From assembly GCF_020421205.1 (NCBI RefSeq), contig NZ_JAIZZH010000003.1:620001-684000 (forward strand): 64,000 nt of DNA, written 5' to 3'. Positions 1 through 9,019 of the stretch are shown here, piece by piece. The translations under genes and the position numbers were made by a program. How positions within the stretch are numbered: the stretch's first letter is position 1; each line of letters opens with the position of its first letter. The stretch comes from Hymenobacter pini. GTDB taxonomy: Bacteria > Bacteroidota > Bacteroidia > Cytophagales > Hymenobacteraceae. The notes under the pieces are model-generated. The model did not search any database, was not told where the DNA came from, and saw nothing but the letters and a program-made list of their open reading frames with translations.

Positions 1-361
1 CCTTAAAGGCGTTTAGGTCGGGCATTTTGGTCTCGGCGATGGTGCGCACTTGGTCCCATGATACCGACCCTACCTTGTTACGGTTCGGCTCTTTCGAGCC
101 GCTCTGGAGCTTGGCTGCTTCCATGAGCAGAACCGGCACCGGAGGAGTCTTCACCACGAAGTCGAACGACTTGTCGGTGTACATGGTGATGAGTACAGGA
201 CAAACTTGGCCGGCCTTATCCTGGGTCCGCGCATTAAACTGCTTGCAGAACTCCATGATGTTAAGGCCTTTGCTACCAAGTGCAGGTCCAACCGGCGGCG
301 CAGGGTTTGCGGCGCCTCCCTTTATCTGAAGCTTCAGATAACCTCTAATTTCCTTGGCCAT
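1..361 (-). CDS. rplK: 50S ribosomal protein L11 (partial, C-terminus off the window)
   Basis: Read on the minus strand from the ATG at 361, the product begins [20 protein letters not shown] and continues through [14 protein letters not shown], the conserved L11 N-terminal domain that contacts the GTPase-associated centre of 23S rRNA. About 120 of the usual roughly 145 residues are present; the 3' end lies beyond position 1. It follows nusG by 118 bp, which is the standard secE-nusG-rplK order. Identification is secure. Confidence 0.95.
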   Translation of the reverse strand, partial: MAKEIRGYLKLQIKGGAANPAPPVGPALGSKGLNIMEFCKQFNARTQDKAGQVCPVLITMYTDKSFDFVVKTPPVPVLLMEAAKLQSGSKEPNRNKVGSVSWDQVRTIAETKMPDLNAFK

Positions 362-479
362 TTGGTTTGAAAGGCTTCGGGCTTGTGCGGTAACTCGCAC
401 CTACCCTCAGATGAAAATTGCTCCAAAAGTGGAAGCACCACCGGTCCGGAGCGGATAACCGGTGACGTTGTTGTATCAG

Positions 480-1046
480 CTATGCTTCCTTTTCAACCTG
501 CGTGTAGCTGAGCTCCATAGGAGTGCTACGGCCGAAAATTTTCACGATAACATTCAGTTTCTTCCGTTCCTCGAATACCTCGGACACGGTGCCCGACATA
601 CCCGCGAAGCCACCATCCACAATCTTCACCAGTTCACCCACCACGAAGGGGGTTTCCAGCGTAGCGGCCTGCTCCTCCACTTCATCCACAATCCCAAGGA
701 TGCGGTTTACTTCGGAAATGTGCAGGGGAACAGGTTTCGTATTCTGGTTGGCTGCTTTGCCTTCCTTGTCACTCAGGAAACCAATTACGCCAGGCGTGCT
801 GGTGATAATGTGGTCTACCTCACCGTGGGTCAGGTCAGCGTGAATGATGATATAGCCAGGATACAGGTTCCGTTCACGCACGCGCTTTTTGCCGTTGCGC
901 ATCTCGAACACCTTTTCCACCGGAATCAGTACTTGGGGCACCAAGTCAGAAAGGCCATGACGGCCAATCTCAGTTTCCAGATAGGTTTTGGCTTTTTTCT
1001 CTTGTCCGCTAACCGAGCGAACTACGTACCATTTCAACTCACCCAT
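480..1046 (-). CDS. nusG: Transcription termination/antitermination protein NusG
   Basis: The 188-residue product starts MGELKWYVVRSVSGQEKKAK, the typical NGN domain that binds RNA polymerase at the clamp, and ends with a KOW domain (VGELVKIVDGGFAGMSGTV, about residues 135-155). Length fits the family. It lies 21 bp downstream of secE and upstream of rplK, so the three genes are probably co-transcribed. NusG modulates elongation pausing and couples RNA polymerase to the leading ribosome through the KOW domain. Confidence 0.96.
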   Translation of the reverse strand: MGELKWYVVRSVSGQEKKAKTYLETEIGRHGLSDLVPQVLIPVEKVFEMRNGKKRVRERNLYPGYIIIHADLTHGEVDHIITSTPGVIGFLSDKEGKAANQNTKPVPLHISEVNRILGIVDEVEEQAATLETPFVVGELVKIVDGGFAGMSGTVSEVFEERKKLNVIVKIFGRSTPMELSYTQVEKEA

Positions 1047-1067
1047 TGTCGTCGTGTATTCTACCGA

Positions 1068-1262
1068 TTAACGGACTGAGTTATAAAACGCTTCCAAGCC
1101 TTCTTTGAAAGCCACGTCCAGCACCCCTACCACGGCCGCAAACAACAACGACCCGATCAGCACCAGGCCGGCGCTTTTCTGCAGTTCTTCCAAAGACGGC
1201 CACGTCACTTTGTAACGCATCTCCTCAGAAGTCTCCCGGAAGTAGTTGGTTAGCTTGCTCAT
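1068..1262 (-). CDS. secE: Preprotein translocase subunit SecE
   Basis: A 64-residue protein from the ATG at 1262: MSKLTNYFRETSEEMRYKVT, then WPSLEELQKS and a single membrane segment (about residues 33-53). This is the minimal one-helix SecE of many bacteria, which clamps SecY in the SecYEG channel. A longer upstream reading exists but runs through a strong hairpin and towards tRNA-Trp, so the ATG at 1262 is preferred. It lies between tRNA-Trp and nusG. Confidence 0.94.
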   Translation of the reverse strand: MSKLTNYFRETSEEMRYKVTWPSLEELQKSAGLVLIGSLLFAAVVGVLDVAFKEGLEAFYNSVR

Positions 1263-1288
1263 GATGGAAAGCACCGATTTGGGGTGTA

Positions 1289-1318
1289 AAACTACGGCTG
1301 CCGAAGCAGCCGTAGTTC
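1289..1318 (-). terminator. UUCG hairpin in the secE leader (terminator or attenuator)
   Basis: A perfect 12-bp inverted repeat (1290-1301 with 1306-1317) closes on a loop that reads TTCG on the minus strand, framed by C and G, the very stable cUUCGg tetraloop. It is followed by TTTTAC. It sits 8 bp after the encoded CCA of tRNA-Trp and 27 bp before secE. It could end the tRNA transcript, attenuate secE-nusG, or mark a processing site; no promoter is visible between it and secE. Confidence 0.6.
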
Positions 1319-1325
1319 TTTGTGG

Positions 1326-1399
1326 TGGCACGGGCGGAGAGATTCGAACTCCCATCAAAGGTTTTGGAGACCTCTATTCTACCCTTGAACTACGCCCGT
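1326..1399 (-). tRNA. tRNA-Trp (CCA anticodon)
   Basis: On the minus strand ACGGGCG (from 1399) pairs with CGCCCGT, the anticodon loop reads CTCCAAA and the T-loop is GTTCGAATC. The 3' CCA is encoded (1326-1328). Position between tuf and secE is the classic place for tRNA-Trp in Bacteroidota and many other bacteria. Confidence 0.95.
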
Positions 1400-1438
1400 G
1401 TGTACGTCCCTACCAGTCAAGGTACTGGATTGGGACTG

Positions 1439-1469
1439 CAAATGTATGGAACTCTTTAAACAAAACAAA
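1439..1469 (-). promoter_or_regulatory. Bacteroidota-type promoter for tRNA-Trp-secE-nusG
   Basis: On the minus strand TTTG (1469-1466), a 19-bp spacer and TACATTTG (1446-1439) match the Bacteroidota consensus TTTG-N19-TAnnTTTG exactly. The -7 box lies 39 bp upstream of the tRNA-Trp 5' end. The -33 box is inside the T-rich tail of the tuf terminator, so one tract serves both signals. Confidence 0.7.
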
Positions 1470-1501
1470 TCCGCCCCCGAAAATTTCGAGGGCGGATTTG
1501 A
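1466..1501 (-). terminator. Terminator of tuf
   Basis: The arms AAATCCGCCC and GGGCGGATTT (1468-1477, 1490-1499) form a GC-rich stem, and on the minus strand the stem is followed by TGTTTTGTTT. It starts 27 bp after the tuf stop codon. Confidence 0.8.
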
Positions 1502-1526
1502 TGTTTTACCAATTTTCTTGCGAAAA

Positions 1527-2714
1527 CTAGTCGAGGATTTCGGTTACCTGACCGGCACCTACGGTACGGCCACCCTCACGGATAGCGAAACGCAGGCCTT
1601 TCTCCATAGCTACCGAGTTGATCAGCTCAACCGAGATAGTTACGTTGTCGCCGGGCATTACCATTTCTACGCCTTCGCCCAGCGAGATGATGCCGGTAAC
1701 GTCGGTGGTGCGGAAATAGAATTGGGGACGGTAGTTGTTGAAGAACGGGGTGTGACGACCACCTTCTTCTTTCGACAGCACGTACACCTCAGCTTTGAAC
1801 TTCTGGTGAGGCTTAACCGAACCGGGTTTGCAGATAACCATACCACGACGGATGGCTTCTTTTTCAATACCACGGAGCAGCAGACCTACGTTGTCACCAG
1901 CTTCACCACGGTCGAGGATTTTGCGGAACATCTCAACGCCCGTTACGGTCGACTTGAGGTTTTCAGCACCCATACCGAGGATTTCAACCGGCTCACCCGA
2001 GTTGATAACACCACGCTCGATACGACCGGTAGCAACCGTGCCACGACCCGTAATCGAGAATACATCTTCTACCGGCATCAGGAAGGGCTGGTCGGTCAGA
2101 CGGGGAGGAATCGGAATGTAGCTGTCCACAGCAGCCATCAGTTCCTCAATTTTCGGAACCCAGTTAGCGTCGCCGTTCAGGCCGCCCAGAGCCGAACCCT
2201 GGATAACCGGAATGTTGTCGCCGTCGAAATCGTAGAACGAGAGCAGTTCGCGGATTTCCATTTCAACCAGCTCGAGCAGCTCGGGGTCGTCAACCATGTC
2301 CACTTTGTTCATGAACACAACCAACTGAGGTACACCTACCTGACGAGCGAGCAGGATGTGCTCACGAGTCTGGGGCATCGGGCCGTCAGTAGCAGCTACT
2401 ACGAGGATAGCGCCGTCCATTTGAGCAGCACCGGTAACCATGTTTTTCACATAGTCAGCGTGACCAGGGCAGTCAACGTGAGCGTAGTGACGGTTTTCGG
2501 TAGCGTATTCTACGTGAGCGGTGTTGATGGTGATACCACGCTCTTTTTCTTCGGGAGCATTGTCAATCGAAGAGAAGTCGCGCTTGGCAGCCAGACCTTT
2601 GTTAGCCAGAACCGTGGTAATGGCAGCGGTGAGGGTAGTTTTGCCGTGGTCCACGTGACCAATCGTGCCGATGTTTACGTGCGGCTTGGACCGGTCAAAA
2701 GTTTCTTTAGCCAT
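1527..2714 (-). CDS. tuf: Elongation factor Tu
   Basis: A 395-residue GTPase that delivers aminoacyl-tRNA to the ribosome. Visible motifs are the P-loop GHVDHGKT (residues 19-26), the RGITI switch I, DCPGH (switch II, about 81-85) and NKVD (about 136-139), followed by the two beta-barrel domains and the C-terminal [13 protein letters not shown]. Length is normal. It lies downstream of three tRNA genes, one of which is tRNA-Thr, as in the E. coli tufB operon, and is closed by a terminator at 1466-1501. Confidence 0.98.
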   Translation of the reverse strand: MAKETFDRSKPHVNIGTIGHVDHGKTTLTAAITTVLANKGLAAKRDFSSIDNAPEEKERGITINTAHVEYATENRHYAHVDCPGHADYVKNMVTGAAQMDGAILVVAATDGPMPQTREHILLARQVGVPQLVVFMNKVDMVDDPELLELVEMEIRELLSFYDFDGDNIPVIQGSALGGLNGDANWVPKIEELMAAVDSYIPIPPRLTDQPFLMPVEDVFSITGRGTVATGRIERGVINSGEPVEILGMGAENLKSTVTGVEMFRKILDRGEAGDNVGLLLRGIEKEAIRRGMVICKPGSVKPHQKFKAEVYVLSKEEGGRHTPFFNNYRPQFYFRTTDVTGIISLGEGVEMVMPGDNVTISVELINSVAMEKGLRFAIREGGRTVGAGQVTEILD

Positions 2715-2883
2715 TGTAAAGAGGTTAAGAGGAATTTTGAGGTGATGAGGGGGAAAACGCGACTAGACTATACAGTAAGAAAGCGAAACACAGCTCCGTT
2801 TAGTCGGGACTGCACGTCGCTTTACTTTGCTGACAGTTTCCAAACGGTGCAGTCGCGCTGCCCCGTTGGTACTCGTAATTCTG

Positions 2884-2955
<72 letters not shown>

Positions 2956-3047
2956 TTATTTTGTTTTGTTTGGCAAAGATACAACAGCGCAGAAACATTT
3001 ACCAGCTAAGCTATCCATGTACTTCGTCGCTGTCATTCCTGACACCG

Positions 3048-3120
3048 AGCGGGAGACGAGGTTCGAACCCGCGACCTGCAGCTTGGAAGGCTGCCGCTCT
3101 ACCAACTGAGCTACTCCCGC
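3048..3120 (-). tRNA. tRNA-Gly (TCC anticodon)
   Basis: On the minus strand GCGGGAG (from 3120) pairs with CTCCCGC; the anticodon loop is CTTCCAA and the T-loop GTTCGAACC. CCA is not encoded. It is the second tRNA of the cluster. Confidence 0.95.
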
Positions 3121-3207
3121 ATTTCATAGGGCTTGAGGCTATGAGGGCAAGTGTGTGTGAGGTAAACCTCATGCACCTCTACCCTCATAAACTCAGACCT
3201 TATTTTG

Positions 3208-3290
3208 TGGTGGGGGCGAAAGGACTCGAACCTTTGAACCCGAAGGAGGTGAGTTACAGTCACCCGCAATTGCCGCTATGCGACGCCCCC
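3208..3290 (-). tRNA. tRNA-Tyr (GTA anticodon)
   Basis: On the minus strand GGGGGCG (from 3290) pairs with CGCCCCC; the anticodon loop CTGTAAC carries GTA, and the long variable arm (CCTCCTTCGGGTT region) is typical of class II tRNA-Tyr. The 3' CCA is encoded at 3208-3210. It is the first gene of the tRNA-tuf transcript. Confidence 0.95.
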
Positions 3291-3373
3291 AGCTATTATT
3301 TCCTACGCCGATTGCCAGGACTTGTCCTTCTCAACTTTGGCGGCCGAAACCGTTACTGTGTCGATTGGAGTTG

Positions 3374-3404
3374 CAAAATTAGTGGCTTTCCGATGCAAGT
3401 CAAG
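3374..3404 (-). promoter_or_regulatory. Promoter of the tRNA-Tyr/Gly/Thr-tuf operon
   Basis: On the minus strand CTTG (3404-3401), a 19-bp spacer and TAATTTTG (3381-3374) match the Bacteroidota -33/-7 pattern with one mismatch in the -33 box. The -7 box is about 84 bp upstream of tRNA-Tyr. Expected strength suits a highly expressed operon. Confidence 0.6.
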
Positions 3405-3541
3405 CCCTGCGCCAAAAAGGTTTTAACTTTTTATTATCCCCTACGGCTCTTTCGAGAGCTTATCAGCAGGTAATTATCTGACTACCTAGCACAAGCGCTG
3501 CCGCAAAAAAACTTGACGATCATCGAAAAAAATCTGCTTTT

Positions 3542-6136
3542 CTACTGGATGAGGCTGTACATAGCCTTCAGGTTGCTGTCCTTTTCCTTGTTGCGGATGT
3601 CCTGTAGGGTTGGCTTTAAAGCCGGCATGCTGGCCACAAGCTCGTGTAGCCCTTTATAGGCGCCGAGGCGCACGTACATCTGGGGGTGGGTACGGGCTAG
3701 GGTTTCGAGCCGCTGGATGCCCTTCTCCCGCTCAATGGGCGGAATCCGCTGCATCAGCAGGCCAAAGTTTTCGAGCATCACATATAGCACCTCCGCCGGG
3801 GCATCTTTACTGCGCTGCAGAAACCATTGATAGTCATCGAGCGTGCCGTTGAGGCCGTAGTACGTGGAGAGAGCCGTGAGTAGCGCCGGATTGTTGGTGT
3901 TCTGGAGGGCGGCAATCTGGGTACGCGTGTTGACGTTAGGCGCGTGGGACAGCGCCTCTACCGCCGCGCTGGCTACTAAGTAGGAGCTGTCTTTCAGCGC
4001 CGCGTTGTATAGTTCACTGTAATCTTCGTTGGGGAACGACGCCAAGACTTTAATAGCGGTAGCGCGCACAGCTCCGTTCTTTTCCGATTGCACTACGCGT
4101 TGCAAGTCCTTCCGCACGGCACTGCCTTCGGCTCCGCGGTAACGGCGCAACCCTTCGAGGGCCGCAATACGGGTACCCCAGAAGGGGTCGTTGAGCAGAT
4201 TACGAAAAGCGGCACTCACTAGCAGGTCGCCGGATTTGGTGCGCAGGGCCTGAATAGCTTTGTACTTCTGCAAGTAGCCGCGGGCGTGGCTGAGTTGGTA
4301 CAGCAGTTCTTCCTGGCTCTGAGTTTCATCGATGTCCGCTAGCAGCATGCCCTCATCATCGAACTTTACTAGGCTGGGGCGCTGATTGACGGGCAACCGG
4401 AACGTCTGGTCAGCTTTGGTGATAAGGATACGGTGCTCAGTGGGCTGATTGCCGTTCCAAGTGGCCACCGTAACCGGCAGCCGGTACACTGGCTGGTATA
4501 GGGTGTCCTGCACCTGTTGCACCCGCAGTACCACTTGGCTGTTTTCGAAACTGTGCGTTACGCGCAGTTCGGGGTGGCCTCGCTGCATAAACCACTGGTC
4601 GAAAAACCACATCAGGTCCTCACCGGTTGTTTCCTCGAAGGCAATCCGCAGCTTGGCAATTTCGACGCTGGACAGCTTGTTGTGGACCAGATACCGGTTG
4701 ATGGAAGCGAAGAAAGCATCATCGCCAACGTATTTGCGCAGCATGTGCAGCACCCGGCCACCCTTGTCGTAAGAGTGCCGGTCAAACATATCCTCATTGG
4801 TAACATAGCGGTACCGGATGAGGGGCTCCCGCTTCATCTGAGCTTCCTCCAGGTAGTTGCGCAGCTTGGTTTGCTGCACCAGTGCGGCGGCATCGGCCCC
4901 GTACTTATGCTCGGCCCACAGCAGCTCGGAATAATCGGCAAACGACTCGTTGAGGGGGAGGTTGCTCCACGACTCAGTAGTTACGTAGTCGCCAAACCAC
5001 TGGTGAAACAGCTCATGCGCAATAACGGATTCGGAACCATCGTACGTTACGTCGGGCAACTCACGGGGGGTAAACTGTACTAGCTGCTGCTGAAACGTGG
5101 AAGCCGTAGTGTTTTCCATAGCTCCCGACACGAAGTCGTGCACGGCAACCTGCGCGTACTTGTCCCAGGGAAAATCAACGCCCAGCTTTTTAGAGAAAAA
5201 CTCCAGCATTTCGGGCGTATTGCCGAACACCTGCTTGGCGGTGTACTGATAGGCCGGGTCCACGTAATACTCCACGGGCTTACCCCGCCAGGAGTCGGAC
5301 ACTACAGCAAAATTTCCCACCGCCAGCATAGCCAGGTAGGGTGCGTGGGGCTGGTTGAGCTTCCAAGTATCGGTGCGGGAGCCATCGGGGTTGCGGCGCG
5401 ATGATACCAGCAGACCGTTAGACAGGGTTTTCTGGCCGCTTTCCACAGTCAGGCTGATTTCCTGCGTCATGCGCTGGTTGGGGTGGTCGATGGTGGGAAA
5501 CCAACAGGAGCTACCCTCCGTTTCGCCCTGCGTCCATACCTGCCGGGGCTTGGTCTTGTCAGTACCTAGTGGATTGATAAAGTACAGGCCTTTGTCGTCG
5601 GTTATGGCCTCGCTGCCGCCTTTGGGCAGTTCGTTGGGCTTGGCCACGTACTGAATCCGCACTTGGTATTGCTCGGTCCGCTGATAGAGGCGGTCGAGCG
5701 TAATTGTTAGCTTCTTCTTGTCGTAGTTGAACTTCAGGTCCCGGCCTTTGCGGGACCCGCTCATCAGTTCCACGCTTTTCACGTCGAATCCCTTGGCATC
5801 CAGCACCAGCTGGCTTTGCGGGTAGAAGTGCGGGCGCAGTGTGAGGACGGCCGTGCCGAGCAGCCACTGCTTGTTCCAGTCAAACCGCACGTCCAGCTTC
5901 GTATCGAACAGGTCGTGCAGGATGGTAGCCGAGGTCTGTACCGGATTGGTGGACGGCAGCCAGTTGGGCACGGCTACGCTGGCAGCTACCGGCGCCGCCG
6001 CTGCTGGCTCAACTACTTTTTTGCGCGTAGGATGGCTGACAGTAGAGGCGGGACGGCTGGATTTAACTGCCTGAGCGGAAGCGGGTAGCTGACACATCAG
6101 CACCATAAACAAGGCACCGAAGACCGGATATTTCAT
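3542..6136 (-). CDS. M1 family zinc aminopeptidase with C-terminal HEAT-like region
   Basis: From the ATG at 6136 the 864-residue protein begins with a signal peptide (MKYPVFGALFMVLMC, cleaved near ASAQA), so it is exported. The peptidase signature is complete: GAMEN (338-342), the zinc motif HELFH (374-378) and the third ligand in NESFADYSE (E397). It should remove N-terminal residues from peptides in the periplasm. The last 250 residues look like HEAT/ARM helices, as in M1 enzymes. An ATG 12 bp upstream would add MPFR before the signal peptide. It is transcribed alone. Confidence 0.93.
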   Translation of the reverse strand: MKYPVFGALFMVLMCQLPASAQAVKSSRPASTVSHPTRKKVVEPAAAAPVAASVAVPNWLPSTNPVQTSATILHDLFDTKLDVRFDWNKQWLLGTAVLTLRPHFYPQSQLVLDAKGFDVKSVELMSGSRKGRDLKFNYDKKKLTITLDRLYQRTEQYQVRIQYVAKPNELPKGGSEAITDDKGLYFINPLGTDKTKPRQVWTQGETEGSSCWFPTIDHPNQRMTQEISLTVESGQKTLSNGLLVSSRRNPDGSRTDTWKLNQPHAPYLAMLAVGNFAVVSDSWRGKPVEYYVDPAYQYTAKQVFGNTPEMLEFFSKKLGVDFPWDKYAQVAVHDFVSGAMENTTASTFQQQLVQFTPRELPDVTYDGSESVIAHELFHQWFGDYVTTESWSNLPLNESFADYSELLWAEHKYGADAAALVQQTKLRNYLEEAQMKREPLIRYRYVTNEDMFDRHSYDKGGRVLHMLRKYVGDDAFFASINRYLVHNKLSSVEIAKLRIAFEETTGEDLMWFFDQWFMQRGHPELRVTHSFENSQVVLRVQQVQDTLYQPVYRLPVTVATWNGNQPTEHRILITKADQTFRLPVNQRPSLVKFDDEGMLLADIDETQSQEELLYQLSHARGYLQKYKAIQALRTKSGDLLVSAAFRNLLNDPFWGTRIAALEGLRRYRGAEGSAVRKDLQRVVQSEKNGAVRATAIKVLASFPNEDYSELYNAALKDSSYLVASAAVEALSHAPNVNTRTQIAALQNTNNPALLTALSTYYGLNGTLDDYQWFLQRSKDAPAEVLYVMLENFGLLMQRIPPIEREKGIQRLETLARTHPQMYVRLGAYKGLHELVASMPALKPTLQDIRNKEKDSNLKAMYSLIQ

Positions 6137-6236
6137 GCGGAAAGGCACTAGGACATTGGAGGGTCAAGTTCCGAATTTATTTCAGAATTGGCCTATCTTT
6201 AAGCCCATTTCCGCCCTACCCCCTGCCCAGCCCCCA

Positions 6237-6743
6237 ATGCTCCAGATCCGCACTGCCGATGCCCAGCCTGCCTGGGAAGTCGATTATCAGCCCACGGGTA
6301 CCATCACCCTCAACGGTCAGCCATTTGCCTGGGATATTGCCCCGCTGGGCAACGGCCGCTACCATATTCTGCACGAGGGTCGCTCCTACTCAGCCGAGCT
6401 GATTTCGGCGGACTACGCCACTAAGGCCGTGATATTGAAAGTGAATGGGCAGCGTATTGAGCTCCAAGCCAAAGACCGGTTCGACCTGCTACTGGATAAG
6501 CTAGGCATGAGCAATGCTGCCAGTCAGAAGGTAAACGAACTGAAGGCCCCCATGCCCGGCCTGATTGTGGATGTGCGCGTAGCTCCTGGCCAGACGGTGC
6601 AGAAAGGCGACCCGCTGCTGGTGCTGGAAGCCATGAAAATGGAGAACATTCTGAAAGCCCCCGGTGATGGCACCGTGGCCGCCATAAAAGTCAATTTGCG
6701 CGACAACGTAACGAAGGGCCAGGTACTGGTGCAGTTCAGCTAA
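6237..6743 (+). CDS. Biotin/lipoyl-binding carrier protein (BCCP-like)
   Basis: A 168-residue protein whose last 80 residues form a biotinyl domain with LEAMKMEN; the biotinylated lysine is K134. The N-terminal half resembles the carrier subunit of acyl-CoA or pyruvate-type carboxylases. The ATG at 6237 is chosen because the upstream part of the frame has no family-like sequence and overlaps the divergent aminopeptidase start. No carboxylase subunit is adjacent, so the partner enzyme (acetyl-, propionyl- or methylcrotonyl-CoA carboxylase) must be encoded elsewhere. Confidence 0.9.
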   Translation: MLQIRTADAQPAWEVDYQPTGTITLNGQPFAWDIAPLGNGRYHILHEGRSYSAELISADYATKAVILKVNGQRIELQAKDRFDLLLDKLGMSNAASQKVNELKAPMPGLIVDVRVAPGQTVQKGDPLLVLEAMKMENILKAPGDGTVAAIKVNLRDNVTKGQVLVQFS

Positions 6744-6855
6744 GCCGCACCTTCTTTGCCCAGGGCCGTAAGCGGATACCATGCGGCCTTAGCCGCCGGT
6801 AGTTGCTTACGGCCTTGCTACGTGTAGTCGTGTTTCACGCTTAACCTCTCTCACC

Positions 6856-7644
6856 TTGAAGTACAACCGAATTCTGCTCAAGCTAAGCGGTGAAGCCCTG
6901 ATGGGCCAGCAGCAGTATGGCATTGATGCCAACCGCCTCATGCAATACGCCGAGGAAATCAAGGCCGTGGCCGATACCGGTACGCAGGTGGCCGTGGTAA
7001 TTGGCGGGGGCAACATCTTCCGCGGGGTACAGGCCGAGGCTTTCGGCCTTGACCGGGTACAGGGCGACTACATGGGCATGCTGGCGACGGTTATCAACTC
7101 CATGGCCCTGCAGAGCGCGTTGGAAAAGCTGGGCGTGAGCACCCGCCTGCTCTCCGGCGTTACCATTCAGCGCGTGTGTGAGCCGTATATCCGGCGCCGC
7201 GCTATGCGCCATTTGGAAAAAGGCCGCGTGGTCATCTTTGGAGCCGGCATTGGCTCACCTTACTTCACCACCGATTCGGCCGCCTCGCTACGCGCCATCG
7301 AAATTGAGGCCGATGTAGTGCTGAAAGGCACCCGCGTAGATGGCATCTACACCGCCGACCCGGAGAAAGACCCCACGGCCGTGCGCTTCCCCGAAATTAC
7401 CTTTGATGAGGTAATGGAGAAGAATCTGAACGTGATGGACATGACGGCCTTCACGCTGTGCAAAGAGAATAACCTGCCTATAATTGTTTTCGACATGAAC
7501 AAAGAGGGCAACTTGCAACGCCTGCTTGATGGGGAAAGCGTAGGCACACTGGTAAGCATGCACGGTAGCAAAGCCGCCGAGCTGAACCCTAACCACAGCA
7601 GCCTGCAGCCTGCCACCGACGGTGGATCTTCTGAACAAGCCTAA
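6856..7644 (+). CDS. pyrH: UMP kinase
   Basis: A 262-residue amino-acid-kinase-fold enzyme that phosphorylates UMP to UDP. Family features are [16 protein letters not shown] at the N-terminus, [10 protein letters not shown], and [11 protein letters not shown]. The start codon appears to be TTG at 6856, since no ATG precedes the conserved first residues. After GTLVSMH there is a tail of about 26 residues ([15 protein letters not shown] and on) beyond the usual 235-240 residue length. frr follows by 97 bp, the common pyrH-frr order. Confidence 0.96.
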   Translation: MKYNRILLKLSGEALMGQQQYGIDANRLMQYAEEIKAVADTGTQVAVVIGGGNIFRGVQAEAFGLDRVQGDYMGMLATVINSMALQSALEKLGVSTRLLSGVTIQRVCEPYIRRRAMRHLEKGRVVIFGAGIGSPYFTTDSAASLRAIEIEADVVLKGTRVDGIYTADPEKDPTAVRFPEITFDEVMEKNLNVMDMTAFTLCKENNLPIIVFDMNKEGNLQRLLDGESVGTLVSMHGSKAAELNPNHSSLQPATDGGSSEQA

Positions 7645-7741
7645 AAAAGAGTTAAAAACGAAAAGCACGGCTGCAACGGTACCAGTATGCTGCTTGCCCG
7701 TCTTCACTTTTTAATTCTCACTATTTAATTCACTCACACAC

Positions 7742-8305
7742 ATGGACGAAGAAATTAAGTTCTACCTGGACGAAGCCGAGGAATCAATGGGCAAGGCCCT
7801 ACAGCACACGCAAGTAGAGTTTGGCCGTATCCGGGCTGGCAAGGCCACTCCGGCCATGCTGGATTCTCTGCGCGTAGATTATTACGGTACGCCCACGCCC
7901 GTGGCCCAGGTAGCTAACGTTGCTGCTCCCGATGCGCGCACCCTGTTTATTAAGCCCTGGGAGAAGAACATGATCAGCGAAATTGCCAAGGCTATCAAAA
8001 ACAGCGACCTAGGCCTGAACCCCCAGTCGGATGCCGAAGGTGTGCGCTTAAACATTCCGCCCATGACGGAGGAGCGTCGTCGTGACCTGGTAAAGCAGGC
8101 TAAGAACGAATCGGAGAGCGGCAAAGTGCGTATCCGGGGCATCCGCAAAGACGTGAACGAGTCGCTACGTAAGCTGCAGAAAGAAGGTGCCTCGGAAGAC
8201 GCCGTGAAGGATGCCGAAGCCAAAGTGCAGAAGTTCACCGACACCTACATCAGCAAGGTGGATGAGCTGCTGAGCAAGAAAGAGGCAGAAATTATGACCA
8301 TCTAA
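7742..8305 (+). CDS. frr: Ribosome recycling factor
   Basis: A 187-residue protein that splits post-termination ribosomes with EF-G. It carries the conserved GRIRAGKATPAMLD region, the VNIPPMTEERR-like stretch (here LNIPPMTEERRRDLVKQAK) and VRIRGIRKDVNESLRKL. Length and order after pyrH fit the family. A strong bidirectional terminator follows. Confidence 0.97.
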   Translation: MDEEIKFYLDEAEESMGKALQHTQVEFGRIRAGKATPAMLDSLRVDYYGTPTPVAQVANVAAPDARTLFIKPWEKNMISEIAKAIKNSDLGLNPQSDAEGVRLNIPPMTEERRRDLVKQAKNESESGKVRIRGIRKDVNESLRKLQKEGASEDAVKDAEAKVQKFTDTYISKVDELLSKKEAEIMTI

Positions 8306-8333
8306 TGCCCGGCATCAGGTAGGCTCAACTGCC

Positions 8334-8396
8334 AAAAAAGCGGGGAGACGTTTGGGTACAGGCCAAAAAGCCTTCTCAAACGTCTCCCCGCTTTTT
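8334..8396. terminator. Bidirectional terminator between frr and nadD
   Basis: A 20-bp inverted repeat (8335-8354 with 8377-8396) built on GCGGGGAGACG, with an A tract on the left and a T tract on the right, sits between convergent frr (+) and nadD (-), so it can stop both transcripts. Confidence 0.88.
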
Positions 8397-8410
8397 CGTT
8401 GCCGCTTAGT

Positions 8411-9019
8411 TTATTCCTGCCAGTAGCCGGCCGTGACAATTTGCTGCTCTACTGCATCTGGTACCAGATACCGGATTGATTTGCCCTGCTGTACACACGC
8501 TCGGATAAACGTGGCCGAAATATCCAGCATGGGTGCTTCCACTACCTCAATCTTTGATAAGTGAGCAACATCGGGAAGTGCGGTACCGGGCCGCGGGTAT
8601 ACGTACACCTGATACTCGCTCAGCAAACGGTCGGCTTCTTTCCAGCGGGGTAGCCCCGGCAGGTTGTCGCCGCCCATGAGCAGCACAAACTGCTGTTCGG
8701 GGTACTGGCGGCGCAACTCATCCAGCGTAGCAATTGTATAGCTGGGCTTGGGCAGGCCAAACTCGATATCAACCGCCCGCAGCCGATTGTTGCCCGCAAT
8801 GGCCAGTTCAACCAGCAACAGACGGTCCGATTCTGGCAGCAGTTCCTGCCCAACCTTGAACGGGCTCTGCGGCGACACTACCAGCCATACCTCATCCAAA
8901 TCGGTTTGGGTGGCCATGAAGTTGGCTAGGATTAGATGCCCGACGTGAATGGGATTGAAAGAACCGAAAAGCAGTCCTACTTTCCGGCCCGCGGGGGCAA
9001 CGGCAGCAGGACTGCTCAC
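8411..9019 (-). CDS. nadD: Nicotinate-nucleotide adenylyltransferase
   Basis: A 202-residue nucleotidyltransferase of NAD synthesis. The N-terminal GSFNPIHVGH (19-28) is the T/HxGH-type ATP-binding signature, followed by WLVVSPQSPFK and the C-terminal DISATFIRACVQQGKSIRYL, where ISAT and the R residue replace the family's ISST-R-R. The start codon is GTG at 9019 and overlaps the gmk stop (GTGA), which implies translational coupling. It is the last gene of the sigma-gmk-nadD operon. Confidence 0.95.
   Translation of the reverse strand: MSSPAAVAPAGRKVGLLFGSFNPIHVGHLILANFMATQTDLDEVWLVVSPQSPFKVGQELLPESDRLLLVELAIAGNNRLRAVDIEFGLPKPSYTIATLDELRRQYPEQQFVLLMGGDNLPGLPRWKEADRLLSEYQVYVYPRPGTALPDVAHLSKIEVVEAPMLDISATFIRACVQQGKSIRYLVPDAVEQQIVTAGYWQE

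Noticed and set aside
6762..6816. Inverted GGCCGTAAGC repeat before pyrH as a terminator or riboswitch
   Set aside because: The 10-bp arms are far apart, there is no T tract and no known leader motif.
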